From contig JAPFFF010000064.1 in NCBI GenBank assembly GCA_039105265.1, positions 620,001-684,000 of the forward strand: a DNA stretch of 64,000 nt, in the 5' to 3' direction. Below the pieces are notes generated by a model. That model did no database searches. It was given only the letters and a program-made list of their open reading frames with translations, and had not been told where the DNA came from. Positions 29,037 to 37,121 of the stretch are shown here, one piece after another; position 1 is the first letter of the stretch, and every line of letters starts with the position of its first letter. This DNA comes from Tritrichomonas musculus (lineage: Eukaryota; Parabasalia; Tritrichomonadida; Tritrichomonadidae). Both the position numbers and the translations under genes were made by a program.

Positions 29037-29762
29037 ATGTCTCACGATAATATCAATATTGACCAATTATTGGAACGCATCAAATTACTTGAGGAGGAGA
29101 ATGCTAGATTGAAGGCTACCCCTGATCTTGTCGATGTTGGTTGCAATACAGATGGACGCGGTGATGATGTATGTCCCACCGTTGAAAAGGATGAAGATGC
29201 TAAATGGTTCCCCCTCAAGAATTATGAAAACGAGTATGAGATATTGAACTGCTACCCTTATCCAATTCGTAAGATAGCAACTGGTAGGATTGTTACTGAA
29301 TTCAAAAATAAAACTAGCGGATACATCCAAGTATCTCTCAATGGTAGCTGTCAACAAAAACATAGACTTGTTGCACTACAATTCATATATAACGATGACC
29401 CTGTAAACAAAACTATCGTCGACCATATAGAGCAGGATAGGACATATTATCATGTAAAATGTTTACGATGGGTTTCGACTCAAGATAATAATAAAAATAG
29501 GAGTTCAACGAGAGGTATTGTATACGAGTATTTTGACGATATAGATGAAGATGCAATTGTCGTGAATAAATACGGTGACCACTTATTTGAGAACTATTAT
29601 TATTTCGATAATAAGTTTTACTATTTCAACGGAGTACGTTACAGAGAATTATATATCAAAGAGAATAAATCAGGTGTTCTATTTGTTAGCATGAAGGACA
29701 CTAAAAATAGAACTGTCAATGTATATGTAAATAGATTCAAGAAAATATATAACTTGAATTAG
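29037..29762 (+). CDS. NUMOD4/HNH endonuclease with coiled-coil N-terminus
   Basis: A 241-aa protein. Residues ~1-25 form a short coiled coil (IDQLLERIKLLEEENARLK). A NUMOD4-like stretch (WFPLKNYENEYEILNCYPYP) follows at ~57-85, then an HNH_3 core with QQKHRLVALQFIYN, VDHIEQDRTYYHVKCLRWVS and QDNNKNRSS. The last ~80 residues keep the same aromatic pattern as the gene at 12068-12706 (YEYFDDIDEDAIVVNKYG, VNVYVNRFKKIYNL). It is divergent from PolB across 62 bp. It is likely a free-standing homing-type nuclease domesticated or carried by the element. Confidence 0.78.
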   Translation: MSHDNINIDQLLERIKLLEEENARLKATPDLVDVGCNTDGRGDDVCPTVEKDEDAKWFPLKNYENEYEILNCYPYPIRKIATGRIVTEFKNKTSGYIQVSLNGSCQQKHRLVALQFIYNDDPVNKTIVDHIEQDRTYYHVKCLRWVSTQDNNKNRSSTRGIVYEYFDDIDEDAIVVNKYGDHLFENYYYFDNKFYYFNGVRYRELYIKENKSGVLFVSMKDTKNRTVNVYVNRFKKIYNLN

Positions 29763-29782
29763 TATTATTTTTGCGGAGCATA

Positions 29783-30787
29783 TTATTTGTTATCCTCAAT
29801 ACTGATAATTCTAACAGGTTTACCATGTATCAATTCGAGGTTTCGCTTAGTCCTTGCGATTTGTTTAGCAGATTGTGCAAGCTTACCATTATTCTTTATA
29901 TCTTTAAATATTTTTGAACGTGCATTCGATTCACGAATCAAGGCTTCCCTAGCGATAGCTTCCTCCTTTTCAGCAACATGCTTCTCCCAGTTAGCTTGTT
30001 TTATAGCAGCACGCTTAGCTTTATTCTCCTTTCTACGTTGCTTTCTAGCTGCAGCTTTAGAACTTTGAGCAGCTGCTATCAGTGCAGCCTTACGTTGCTT
30101 CTTAGACATATAATTTGCAGGTGGCTTGTATGGATCATATGATTCAGCCTCCTTCAATAGCCTATTGATTTCCTTCTCCTTATGCTCCTTCTCCCAGTTA
30201 GCTTGTTTTATAGCAGCACGCTTAGCTTTATTATCCTTCTTGCGTTGCTTTCGTTCAACTGCCCTACGAGCTCGTCTAGCTTTATCTTTGATACGTTCAT
30301 ATGCTTCCTGCAATCCCTGATCAGTGATGAGTTGTCGTCTTTGAGCACGTGCAGCCGCGATGATAGCAGCCTTACGTTGCTTCTTAGACATATAATTTGC
30401 AGGTGGTGCGGATGAATCATTAGATGTATATTCTATAGCCTTAATATTGGATTTGGGTGGAGCTATCATCTTACGTTTAGTGGGATGAGGTGGTATATAT
30501 GGTTGTGGATTACTTCGATATTTTTCGACATATTCCTTAACTTTGTAACCACGTTTCTTTTTGGTATATTGATGAACTCTCGCCCGAACGAAATCCTTGA
30601 GTTCGATCAATAAATAATTATATAAACTCTTGAATCCAGGCAGTTGAACAATCTCTCCCTTATTTAGACTCAGTACAGTTTTATTCTGGGGTAGGTTGCA
30701 ACTGGATGAGCCATGCTTCTTGGGAGGTGAGGTCTTGGGATATGAGTCATCATTTGGATCATAATTGAAGTCATCACTATCACTCAT
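29783..30787 (-). CDS. Highly basic repeat protein with shared N-terminal module
   Basis: A 334-aa protein. Residues ~40-95 (LNKGEIVQLPGFKSLYNYLL... YKVKEYVEKY) belong to the N-terminal module also found in PolB and in 35925-37094. The remainder is Lys/Arg/Ala-rich with two ~65-residue repeats, each starting PPANYMSKKQRKA and containing KAKRAAIKQANWEKE. The repeats are also visible as DNA repeats (about 29990-30120 and 30185-30410). Such composition suits DNA condensation, like adenovirus core proteins; that role is inferred. A promoter-like ATTTTTATTTTTG precedes the start. Confidence 0.6.
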   Translation of the reverse strand: MSDSDDFNYDPNDDSYPKTSPPKKHGSSSCNLPQNKTVLSLNKGEIVQLPGFKSLYNYLLIELKDFVRARVHQYTKKKRGYKVKEYVEKYRSNPQPYIPPHPTKRKMIAPPKSNIKAIEYTSNDSSAPPANYMSKKQRKAAIIAAARAQRRQLITDQGLQEAYERIKDKARRARRAVERKQRKKDNKAKRAAIKQANWEKEHKEKEINRLLKEAESYDPYKPPANYMSKKQRKAALIAAAQSSKAAARKQRRKENKAKRAAIKQANWEKHVAEKEEAIAREALIRESNARSKIFKDIKNNGKLAQSAKQIARTKRNLELIHGKPVRIISIEDNK

Positions 30788-30828
30788 TTAAACAAAAATA
30801 AAAATATGGTTCGATAAAATGTAATTAT

Positions 30829-31236
30829 TTAATTATTACAGTCATCTACTAAGGGTTCATCATCAGGTGTCTCATTAATTGTCTCATTAATTGTCTCATT
30901 AACACTACAATCGATATTATCCGCATCTGGGGTATCCTCTTCCTCCTCTTCAAGCTCATCAAGATGTTCCTCGACATATCTCCTTAGTATCTCCATTTCA
31001 TATTTTTTACGTAATCTATATTCACGTTGCTGTTGGCGTCTAGCAGCTCGTCGCTCGTCATCATTAGCATACTTACATCTTCGCCCACGAGGCTTCTTAG
31101 ATTCAGGTTCAACAGGTTCATCATCAATGTTATCAATCTTATTTAATACATCACTCGATTTCGATTTAACAATTGTCCCGGTGACGGATGGAAGTTGATT
31201 AGTAATAGTTGGGCTATCTACTTGCGATTCACTCAT
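30829..31236 (-). CDS. bZIP-like basic/acidic protein
   Basis: A 135-aa product from the chosen start MSESQVDSP; a longer frame adds hydrophobic residues upstream but lacks the usual leader. The centre is RGRRCKYANDDERRAARRQQ followed by REYRLRKKYEMEILRRYVEE, a basic region running into a helix. The tail is very acidic with ETINETINET repeats. The pattern recalls a bZIP-like DNA-binding helix and similar Arg/Gln motifs in other Polinton and large-virus proteins. A transcription or packaging factor is plausible but unproven. Confidence 0.55.
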   Translation of the reverse strand: MSESQVDSPTITNQLPSVTGTIVKSKSSDVLNKIDNIDDEPVEPESKKPRGRRCKYANDDERRAARRQQQREYRLRKKYEMEILRRYVEEHLDELEEEEEDTPDADNIDCSVNETINETINETPDDEPLVDDCNN

Positions 31237-31282
31237 TTGCTTATCGAGAAAAAATATTATATAAAAAATAATCGACGCATAT

Positions 31283-31741
31283 TTATACGAAGCAATCATC
31301 CTTTATATCGCTATCATCGAATTCAATTTTGAACTGGTCGCGAATACATTTGATATTATGTTTGTTGACGCATTCAAGAACGTGACATGGATAGTATGGG
31401 GTGTCCATATATGTTTGCATTGTGAGTTCTATGATAAGGACGTATAGCTTATCCTTACTATCGAATTTGCAGTTGAATGATACTATAATCGAATCCCCAA
31501 ACAATTTAATGATTTTATTATAGTTGATGAATACATTATTTTTCTTATTATTAGATTCGAGTGTGATGAATAAAGGTTTGCAACAATATTTGTCAAACTT
31601 ATTTTTAAATACTTTCTCCCCTTCGAAATAGATGACAGCCTTTACAAACTTGTTGTTCTTATATGTATCATTGATAAATGAAACGAGCTTGGTTGGTGAG
31701 TAGAAGTTATTGTTAGTGTCTACGATTGAATCAACAGACAT
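31283..31741 (-). CDS. Hypothetical protein, alpha/beta, Cys-containing
   Basis: A 152-aa product, starting MSVDSIVDTNNNFYSPTKLV. Alternating strands (KAVIYFEGEKVF, CKPLFITLES, DSIIVSFNCKF, LYVLIIELTMQTYMD) suggest one compact globular domain, and five Cys are spread along it. There is no family match that I recognise. It lies upstream of the structured non-coding block, whose right-hand neighbour is also on the minus strand. Confidence 0.5.
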   Translation of the reverse strand: MSVDSIVDTNNNFYSPTKLVSFINDTYKNNKFVKAVIYFEGEKVFKNKFDKYCCKPLFITLESNNKKNNVFINYNKIIKLFGDSIIVSFNCKFDSKDKLYVLIIELTMQTYMDTPYYPCHVLECVNKHNIKCIRDQFKIEFDDSDIKDDCFV

Positions 31742-31889
31742 TTATATTAGGATAAAAAATAAAATAATTTTGGACATGTGATATAAAAAATATTTTTGAA
31801 AAATTTTGGGTATATAGAGCGAGCAGGAACTGCGTTCTATATGTATGATGGAATATAATTGGAACAGTTTAAATAGTAAATCGAAAACA

Positions 31890-32222
31890 TATATGTGTTA
31901 GCGCTAACTGGTATAGTTGTTGGATCATGAAGCATGTCTCCCAGCTTCGGCGGCAGGCATGAGTTCGATTCGCTGCCATACCGATTTTTCGTATTATTTT
32001 CGGTCCATATTTGTGATAGAGCCCTAGCGAACTAAACACCTTGTGGTAAGCTATTACTTGTGGATTATGGATAATACGAAGCATTGTCGGCAATGCAAAC
32101 CCAAACCAGCTCCTGTAATTGGATGCAGATATTTTCCTTGGGGGATTGATATATAATCCCGGGTACGTATGTTGGTTCCTCGAGAGAATGCATTACGCAT
32201 CCAATTATGGGGGTTGGTTTTT
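31890..32222 (+). ncRNA. Structured non-coding block with tRNA-like head (copy in B)
   Basis: No gene fits 31742-32234. The block is conserved with 54613-54934 in element C. In order: palindrome GTTAGCGCTAAC (31897-31908) continuing as an A-box-like TAGCGCTAACTGG, a B-box-like GTTCGATTC (31963-31971), a T5 run (31985-31989), a hairpin GCATTG/CAATGC (about 32081-32096), a helix 32116-32126 with 32197-32207, and inside it a helix 32142-32147 with 32155-32160, ending near a second T5 run (about 32217). Both helices keep pairing in C despite base changes. The D and T stems of a real tRNA do not form. Pol III transcription is inferred; direction is set by the T runs. Confidence 0.5.
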
Positions 32223-32234
32223 GCATTTTTATTT

Positions 32235-32765
32235 TTACATATTGATGCAGTATTTGAGACATAAATGGTATACGTTAACGAGTTCGTTATACTCCTTATT
32301 GTAGACCTGCTTGAAATCAGTTACAATTTCTCCATTCTCATTAACAATTTTGATAGCTTCTATTTTACGAATTGGATTAGCTTTAGTTGCACAACATTTA
32401 ATATCTTCATCCAGATATATATCTACCTGTTCAGTATGGATAGCTGCCTTGATAATATTTTGTAAAGCCGACATGGGAACAATGATACAATTTTTGGAGA
32501 TGAGATTACTTAATAACGCCTTATCTTGATTCAATAATATTTGTGCATATGATTCTAATATAACAGTCCTCACATCCATGCCCTCAGCGGATGATACTGG
32601 TTGCTCCTCATCGATATCTCTCGTAATGACGATATCCTCCTTGCCATCATCCCTCTTATTAATGATGATATTATTATTAATATTAGATGTTGATTGCGAT
32701 GCAGCTGATGGTTCTAATGAAACGTTTGCATTGATACCTGCATTAGCATTCCTCTTCCTAATCAT
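32235..32765 (-). CDS. Family shared with element A 18094-18671 product
   Basis: A 176-aa product. Residues 1-60 are low complexity (Asn-rich, then Asp/Glu), and ~70-176 form a conserved domain: LLSNLISKNCIIVPMSALQN, VDIYLDEDIKCC, RKIEAIKIVNENGEI and KEYNELVNVYHLCLKY. The same domain ends the broken gene in A. A promoter-like TTTTATTTTTGGGGAA lies directly before the ATG. Its stop abuts the structured non-coding block. Function unknown. Confidence 0.6.
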   Translation of the reverse strand: MIRKRNANAGINANVSLEPSAASQSTSNINNNIIINKRDDGKEDIVITRDIDEEQPVSSAEGMDVRTVILESYAQILLNQDKALLSNLISKNCIIVPMSALQNIIKAAIHTEQVDIYLDEDIKCCATKANPIRKIEAIKIVNENGEIVTDFKQVYNKEYNELVNVYHLCLKYCINM

Positions 32766-32783
32766 TTCCCCAAAAATAAAATA

Positions 32784-32981
32784 TTATAAACCATGTGATT
32801 TCTCAATAATGTATATAATATCCTTCAAATCATTTGGTAAATTTGGTCTATCTTGAATAATATCTAGGTCGCAGCAATTTTGCTGTGACGATAATTCATC
32901 AAGTTTTTCATATAATTTTTCGGGTGGTAGAATTCTACCAGTCGCACTTTCGAGGAATTCTTGAGACGAATCGCATTGCAA
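32784..32981 (-). pseudogene. Partial duplicate of the KilA-N-type gene
   Basis: The 65-aa frame (SSQEFLESATGRILPPEKLY, then DRPNLPNDLKDIIYI) copies the middle of the neighbouring gene 32996-33760 and carries an extra segment with the GTCGCAGCAA/TTGCTGTGAC palindrome, as in C's gene 55530-56297. It lacks the rest of the protein. It is best explained as a tandem duplication remnant within B. Confidence 0.65.
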
Positions 32982-33859
32982 AAATATAATATTATTTAAA
33001 GATGCATATTTTTAAAATATTCTTCAATAGCTTTGTGAAACTCTTCTAGACATGATTTGTTAATGATGATATCAGTACTGCCAACTCTAACATCATCACC
33101 TTTGAACAATGCTCGTGCTAATCGTTTGATATCTTCATTAGGAGTCATCGCAATGGGTAGGTCATCAACATATATCCATCGCTTCTTCTCATCTTGATAA
33201 ATCTTACTGACTTGCCTCCATGAATGCTTGTTGCGACGAACGAGATGAAGCACTACAAAGTTCCTATTTTTAGGAAGTTCTTCAAGCCATATCATATACC
33301 TGTAGCTATGTTTGTGGTCTTTAGGAACAGCTCTCGGGGTAAGGTCATTGATTTTGTTAACCATCTGCTCGCGTTGCTGAGAAGCTAGTGAATCCAATAA
33401 TTGCATGACATCCCATGCATATGATGGTGATGCCCACATTGCAATATGATTGACCAGCAATCGGTGAACATACATACCCTTCAAATCATTAGGTAAATTG
33501 GGTCTATCTTCATACAATTTCTGGTCTGGTAGAATTCTACCAGACCCATTTTCGAGCAATTCCTGTGTTGATTTGTTATCAAACCAATGGCGAAGCTGTT
33601 TCTTGGAATTACATGCAGCAAGAATGCTTTGAGCTTGGTACATATCATCTTTGATTGAATGTATCAAACGAAGCTTCTCATTATACTGAATATATTCGTA
33701 GTCATCATTGATTGATTCAACAACGGCTAACATTGATGTGTTAGTACCTGTTGAGTTCATTTCTAAGTGGATAAAAAAATAAATTGATTTGAAAACTCGT
33801 CAGTTTATGAGTTCGCCTCCTACTACCTATAAACCATGTGATTTCTCAATAATGTATAT
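32785..33859. repeat. 32-bp direct repeats bracketing the KilA-N-type gene
   Basis: TATAAACCATGTGATTTCTC and the 12 bases after it occur identically at 32785-32816 and 33828-33859. The 1.04-kb segment between holds the partial duplicate and the KilA-N-type gene. The exact repeats look like the footprint of an unequal exchange or duplication. Confidence 0.85.
32996..33760 (-). CDS. KilA-N/MSV199-type DNA-virus protein
   Basis: A 254-aa protein. Around residues 95-120, GMYVHRLLVNHIAMWASPSY followed by AWDVMQLLDSL matches the KilA-N/MSV199 signature (hydrophobic 'V-H-x-L-L-x-x-I-A-x-W-x-S-P-x-Y-A' pattern) of poxviruses, iridoviruses and other large DNA viruses. The C-terminal half (NRNFVVLHLVRRNKHSWRQV, DEKKRWIYVDDLP, STDIIINKSCLEEF) resembles the DUF3627-type partner domain. 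The family is thought to bind nucleic acid. A close relative is in element C (55530-56297). The start lies 25 bases after a T-rich TTATTTTTTTATCC. Confidence 0.7.
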   Translation of the reverse strand: MNSTGTNTSMLAVVESINDDYEYIQYNEKLRLIHSIKDDMYQAQSILAACNSKKQLRHWFDNKSTQELLENGSGRILPDQKLYEDRPNLPNDLKGMYVHRLLVNHIAMWASPSYAWDVMQLLDSLASQQREQMVNKINDLTPRAVPKDHKHSYRYMIWLEELPKNRNFVVLHLVRRNKHSWRQVSKIYQDEKKRWIYVDDLPIAMTPNEDIKRLARALFKGDDVRVGSTDIIINKSCLEEFHKAIEEYFKNMHL

Positions 33860-34274
33860 TTTTGAACCTGATATTAGCCGGCTTATTATATATCAAATTT
33901 GCCTTATCTCTCTCATTAGCCAATCCTTGAATCGCTGCCAGGTCTTGAGGTCTATTCAAATATGGTGGTAGCAATGGAGGAGGTTTCGTTGTCGCATTGT
34001 TCAAATAATGCATCCCATCAGTCATACTCACGGGAGGCTCATTTTGAGTAAGCGTCATATGCTCATCAGTTGGAGGTGGTCTAACTGGATTGTGTGGCAT
34101 ATTTTTCGTAGGTGGTCGATTGATGTGAGGATTGAATGTGACCGCATAAGTATTATCATTTGAATATATACCATAATGATTATACTCAACATCTTCGTTG
34201 GTAGTGGTGGATTCATTATACATACATCCAGTTGTACCGATGGTTGTTGAATTCGGGTTTTTATACTTATTCAT
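33846..34274 (-). CDS. Pro/Asn/Thr-rich hypothetical protein
   Basis: A 142-aa product of low complexity, with proline clusters (RPPTKNMPHNPVRPPPTDEH, TKPPPLLPPYLNRP) and Asn/Thr/Tyr. It is probably disordered. The start follows ATTATTTTTGTTTATTTGC, the usual promoter-like run. Its stop overlaps one of the 32-bp direct repeats. It is co-directional with the capsid gene 50 bp upstream, so a late virion component is possible. Confidence 0.5.
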   Translation of the reverse strand: MNKYKNPNSTTIGTTGCMYNESTTTNEDVEYNHYGIYSNDNTYAVTFNPHINRPPTKNMPHNPVRPPPTDEHMTLTQNEPPVSMTDGMHYLNNATTKPPPLLPPYLNRPQDLAAIQGLANERDKANLIYNKPANIRFKNIHY

Positions 34275-34324
34275 TTATTATGCAAATAAACAAAAATAAT
34301 GTGTTGTATTGTTTGAAAATTTAC

Positions 34325-35902
34325 TCATGGTGTAGTTAAATCATAGTTACCAATACGAACCAATGGAGGCATACCATTTGGTTGAACTAATATACTAATC
34401 GAGGCATCATATAATAAGCAGAAAAGTGGGTTGGCATCTACACTCTTCGCAAATGAACCTTCAGTCGCACTTTGAGTAATATTCATTTCAAAATTGATAG
34501 GTGATAGCGAAGTGAGTCCCTGTTGATATGTATTATCAGTTTCTGTTGGGAGACCAATGAAAAACGATGACCTGTCGTCACTATAATAACCAGTCGTTGA
34601 GTTAAATGAATATGAATTGGTTAGCGATCTGACGACCTCTTTATTGAAACCACTCTGCTCACCATTCATGTTCATTGCATTCTGGCAATATTCCAAGAAT
34701 TCGGGGTACTCTTCAGTTGTACCAAATGGTCGCGAAGGTATGTTGCCATATCCACCCGCATTAATGTAGAATGATTTGAATAATGGATTCTTGAAAACAG
34801 TTTTATCAGTATTACGCAACGGGAATAAACAAAATATACTATCAACAAATCTTGGAGTGATAGTACAGGTGGTCTTATCATTAGGTTGCTCGAGTTTATT
34901 AGTTGTCGTGTATACAGATAATGTTTGTGTAGGAAATGTTAACGGGTGAGATGGATCACTATATCGTTGAACCAATGAGTTATAAACACTCTCACTAATT
35001 CCAAAACATGGGATAATACTGAGGCAATCCTTGACCTCATACCATATAACATTACTTGTTCTATCAGCATTATTTAATGTATATAATCCATTAGCGGTTG
35101 TAGATGTCGCCCAACATCTTATTGGATTACCTATTTGCTTGAATTCTGTCGTGACGGGATGAAATGTATATTTTGAATACTTACCAGGATTATTGATCAA
35201 ATTTTCATCAGGTCCACATGGACAATATACTAGTCCCGCGCATGAGAAATATAATCGCAGTTCTATTTTGCCTGCAAACGCTGGGAGATATTTAATGTTA
35301 GATATCGGCAAGAATCTTCTCAAATCTATCTTCAAATTAATCGTACCAGTAGCTTCGGTCCTATCTTTAGTCCAGTAAACTACGAAACCGCAGCGGCACC
35401 CTTCATTCTGTCTCCATACATCTTTATGCCTAGTTTTCGAATAAATATCTGCCCTCTTCGTGGTTTCGTTGGAACAACAAGCTGTAAGAAATGATTCTTC
35501 ACAGCCATAATTTTGTGTATATATGGTGATACCATTTGCTACAATTTCATACTTCTCAATAGCATCACGTGCATCTTTAAATCCATACCATATATTATTG
35601 AAACTATAATCGCCAACATTTGCTGTATCTATCTTATCATCGATATTAACTTTAATCTCCATCGTTGCCTTAATGAATCCGTTGTATAAATCAGCCGTGT
35701 TGTGAGTATTTGGTGATATGATTACAGATGTATACGAGCCACTTTTGATTGGGGGCGATGGTCCATAACTCGTCTGTGGGTTGATCGAATATTGTTTATT
35801 AGTATCACTCATCGCAATGCAATTATCGACGGTATCAAAATATGAGGCTATCTGGGTGCATGCATCCGCAGATGTTTGCATAATCACTTCATTGTTCAAC
35901 AT
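34325..35902 (-). CDS. MCP: Major capsid protein, double jelly-roll type
   Basis: A 525-aa beta-rich protein. GSYTSVIISPNTHNTADLYN and GFIKATMEIKVNIDD correspond to the first strands of A's capsid protein. DLRRFLPISNIKYLPAFAGK followed by IELRLYFSCAGLVYCP corresponds to A's VPFDDLLALQAFDLFPN...LSIRF block. The C-terminal part (SILVQPNGMPPLVRIG) aligns in position with A's QIQVNGQPIYTG. Its length is close to typical Polinton capsid proteins, whereas A's is longer. It lies next to pVI-like, ATPase and integrase genes, the usual morphogenesis neighbourhood. Confidence 0.75.
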   Translation of the reverse strand: MLNNEVIMQTSADACTQIASYFDTVDNCIAMSDTNKQYSINPQTSYGPSPPIKSGSYTSVIISPNTHNTADLYNGFIKATMEIKVNIDDKIDTANVGDYSFNNIWYGFKDARDAIEKYEIVANGITIYTQNYGCEESFLTACCSNETTKRADIYSKTRHKDVWRQNEGCRCGFVVYWTKDRTEATGTINLKIDLRRFLPISNIKYLPAFAGKIELRLYFSCAGLVYCPCGPDENLINNPGKYSKYTFHPVTTEFKQIGNPIRCWATSTTANGLYTLNNADRTSNVIWYEVKDCLSIIPCFGISESVYNSLVQRYSDPSHPLTFPTQTLSVYTTTNKLEQPNDKTTCTITPRFVDSIFCLFPLRNTDKTVFKNPLFKSFYINAGGYGNIPSRPFGTTEEYPEFLEYCQNAMNMNGEQSGFNKEVVRSLTNSYSFNSTTGYYSDDRSSFFIGLPTETDNTYQQGLTSLSPINFEMNITQSATEGSFAKSVDANPLFCLLYDASISILVQPNGMPPLVRIGNYDLTTP

Positions 35903-35924
35903 TACTTTTTATATAATAAAAAAA

Positions 35925-37094
35925 TTACTTCTTTCGTCTTCTCGATTTCTTGGTTTCACTTTTCTCAGCAATATAAGCTTTCTTCTTTTTATTAACGTAA
36001 TCAATATTATTACGTAACCTATTTATTTCATTTTGCAATTCTGTAGCGTATCGCTCATCATCTTTATATGGAGCATATGTCTTTTCCAACTCAATAATCC
36101 TCTTCTCACTAAGTAATATTTCTTTATCAAATTGTTCCTCACGTGATAAATCTGCAGTAGGTACATTTAATAGTTTCTTCTCACGTCGTCGCTTTGACCT
36201 CATCTCACGATTGGCTGCCTTTTGCTCATCTGATAACTTGGGTTTGGGTTTTCTAGCTCGCTTACGTTTATTTTTATCCTCCTCGACTAATTTGTTAATC
36301 TCATTTTCCATCTGCTGTCTACGTTCACGTAGTTTCTCGAGCTTATTATAATATTTAGCTTCAAACTCATCATCACTCAATTCAACGAAATTCTTCTTGA
36401 GTTTAGCTATCTCAGCAGTATGTTGTTTAACAGCGTTCCTGGTCTCATTTAATTCATCCTCGGTTAACGCATCAGCATTATTATTCAAATCATATTCATA
36501 ATCTTTCAGTTCATACAATAACTGTCTCAATTTATTATCAACATATAAATAATCATCCATTTCTTCTTGCAATGCTTTGATTTCATTAATAACAGTTTTC
36601 AATTCAGGTTTATTATATTTATCGCTAAGCAATTTTAGTATATTATCCTCGTAATTATTTATATAGTGTATACATTCATCAACACCTGGTTCAGCTGCTG
36701 GATTCAATTTCGCCTTCTCCAATAATTTTGTATACTCATCCATATCTTGTTTGTATCCTTTAATCTTTGCGTCAATATCAGCTTTACTCAATTTGCGATT
36801 AGATTTAGTAGGTTGTTTAATCTGTGCGTTAGTATCAGCTTTACTCAATTTGCGATTAGATTTAGTAGGTTGTTTAATCGATGTATCTATTTGAATAGAA
36901 TCCAATTTGTGTTTCTTGCAATAATCTAAATAATCATTGACGCGAACACCACGTTTGAATATATTTGTTTTCACGAGATGAGCACGCAATATATTTTTCA
37001 AATTTGGTAACAATATTTTATTCAATCCAGCGAACCCAGGTAGTTGAAGTATTTCTTTCTTAGTTAGTTGGGAAATGAGTTTATTTGAAGTCAT
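35925..37094 (-). CDS. Coiled-coil protein with shared N-terminal module
   Basis: A 389-aa, very charged protein. Residues 1-60 (ISQLTKKEILQLPGFAGLNK, then RGVRVNDYLDYCKKHK) are the module also found in PolB and 29783-30787. A 20-residue motif (QPTKSNRKLSKAD) is repeated twice, visible as a DNA repeat around 36780-36885. The remainder is long coiled coil (ELKDYEYDLNNNADALTEDE, EKLRERRQQMENEINKLVEE) with an RKRARKPKPK basic patch and a Lys/Arg tail. A scaffold or core protein is plausible by composition. Confidence 0.6.
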   Translation of the reverse strand: MTSNKLISQLTKKEILQLPGFAGLNKILLPNLKNILRAHLVKTNIFKRGVRVNDYLDYCKKHKLDSIQIDTSIKQPTKSNRKLSKADTNAQIKQPTKSNRKLSKADIDAKIKGYKQDMDEYTKLLEKAKLNPAAEPGVDECIHYINNYEDNILKLLSDKYNKPELKTVINEIKALQEEMDDYLYVDNKLRQLLYELKDYEYDLNNNADALTEDELNETRNAVKQHTAEIAKLKKNFVELSDDEFEAKYYNKLEKLRERRQQMENEINKLVEEDKNKRKRARKPKPKLSDEQKAANREMRSKRRREKKLLNVPTADLSREEQFDKEILLSEKRIIELEKTYAPYKDDERYATELQNEINRLRNNIDYVNKKKKAYIAEKSETKKSRRRKK

Positions 37095-37121
37095 TTAATG
37101 AAATAAAAAATAATCACTTAA

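Noticed and set aside
31897-31990. A tRNA gene on the plus strand
   Set aside because: A-box- and B-box-like sequences, a CAT triplet and a T run are present, but T-stem and D-stem pairing fails in both copies, so it is only called tRNA-like.
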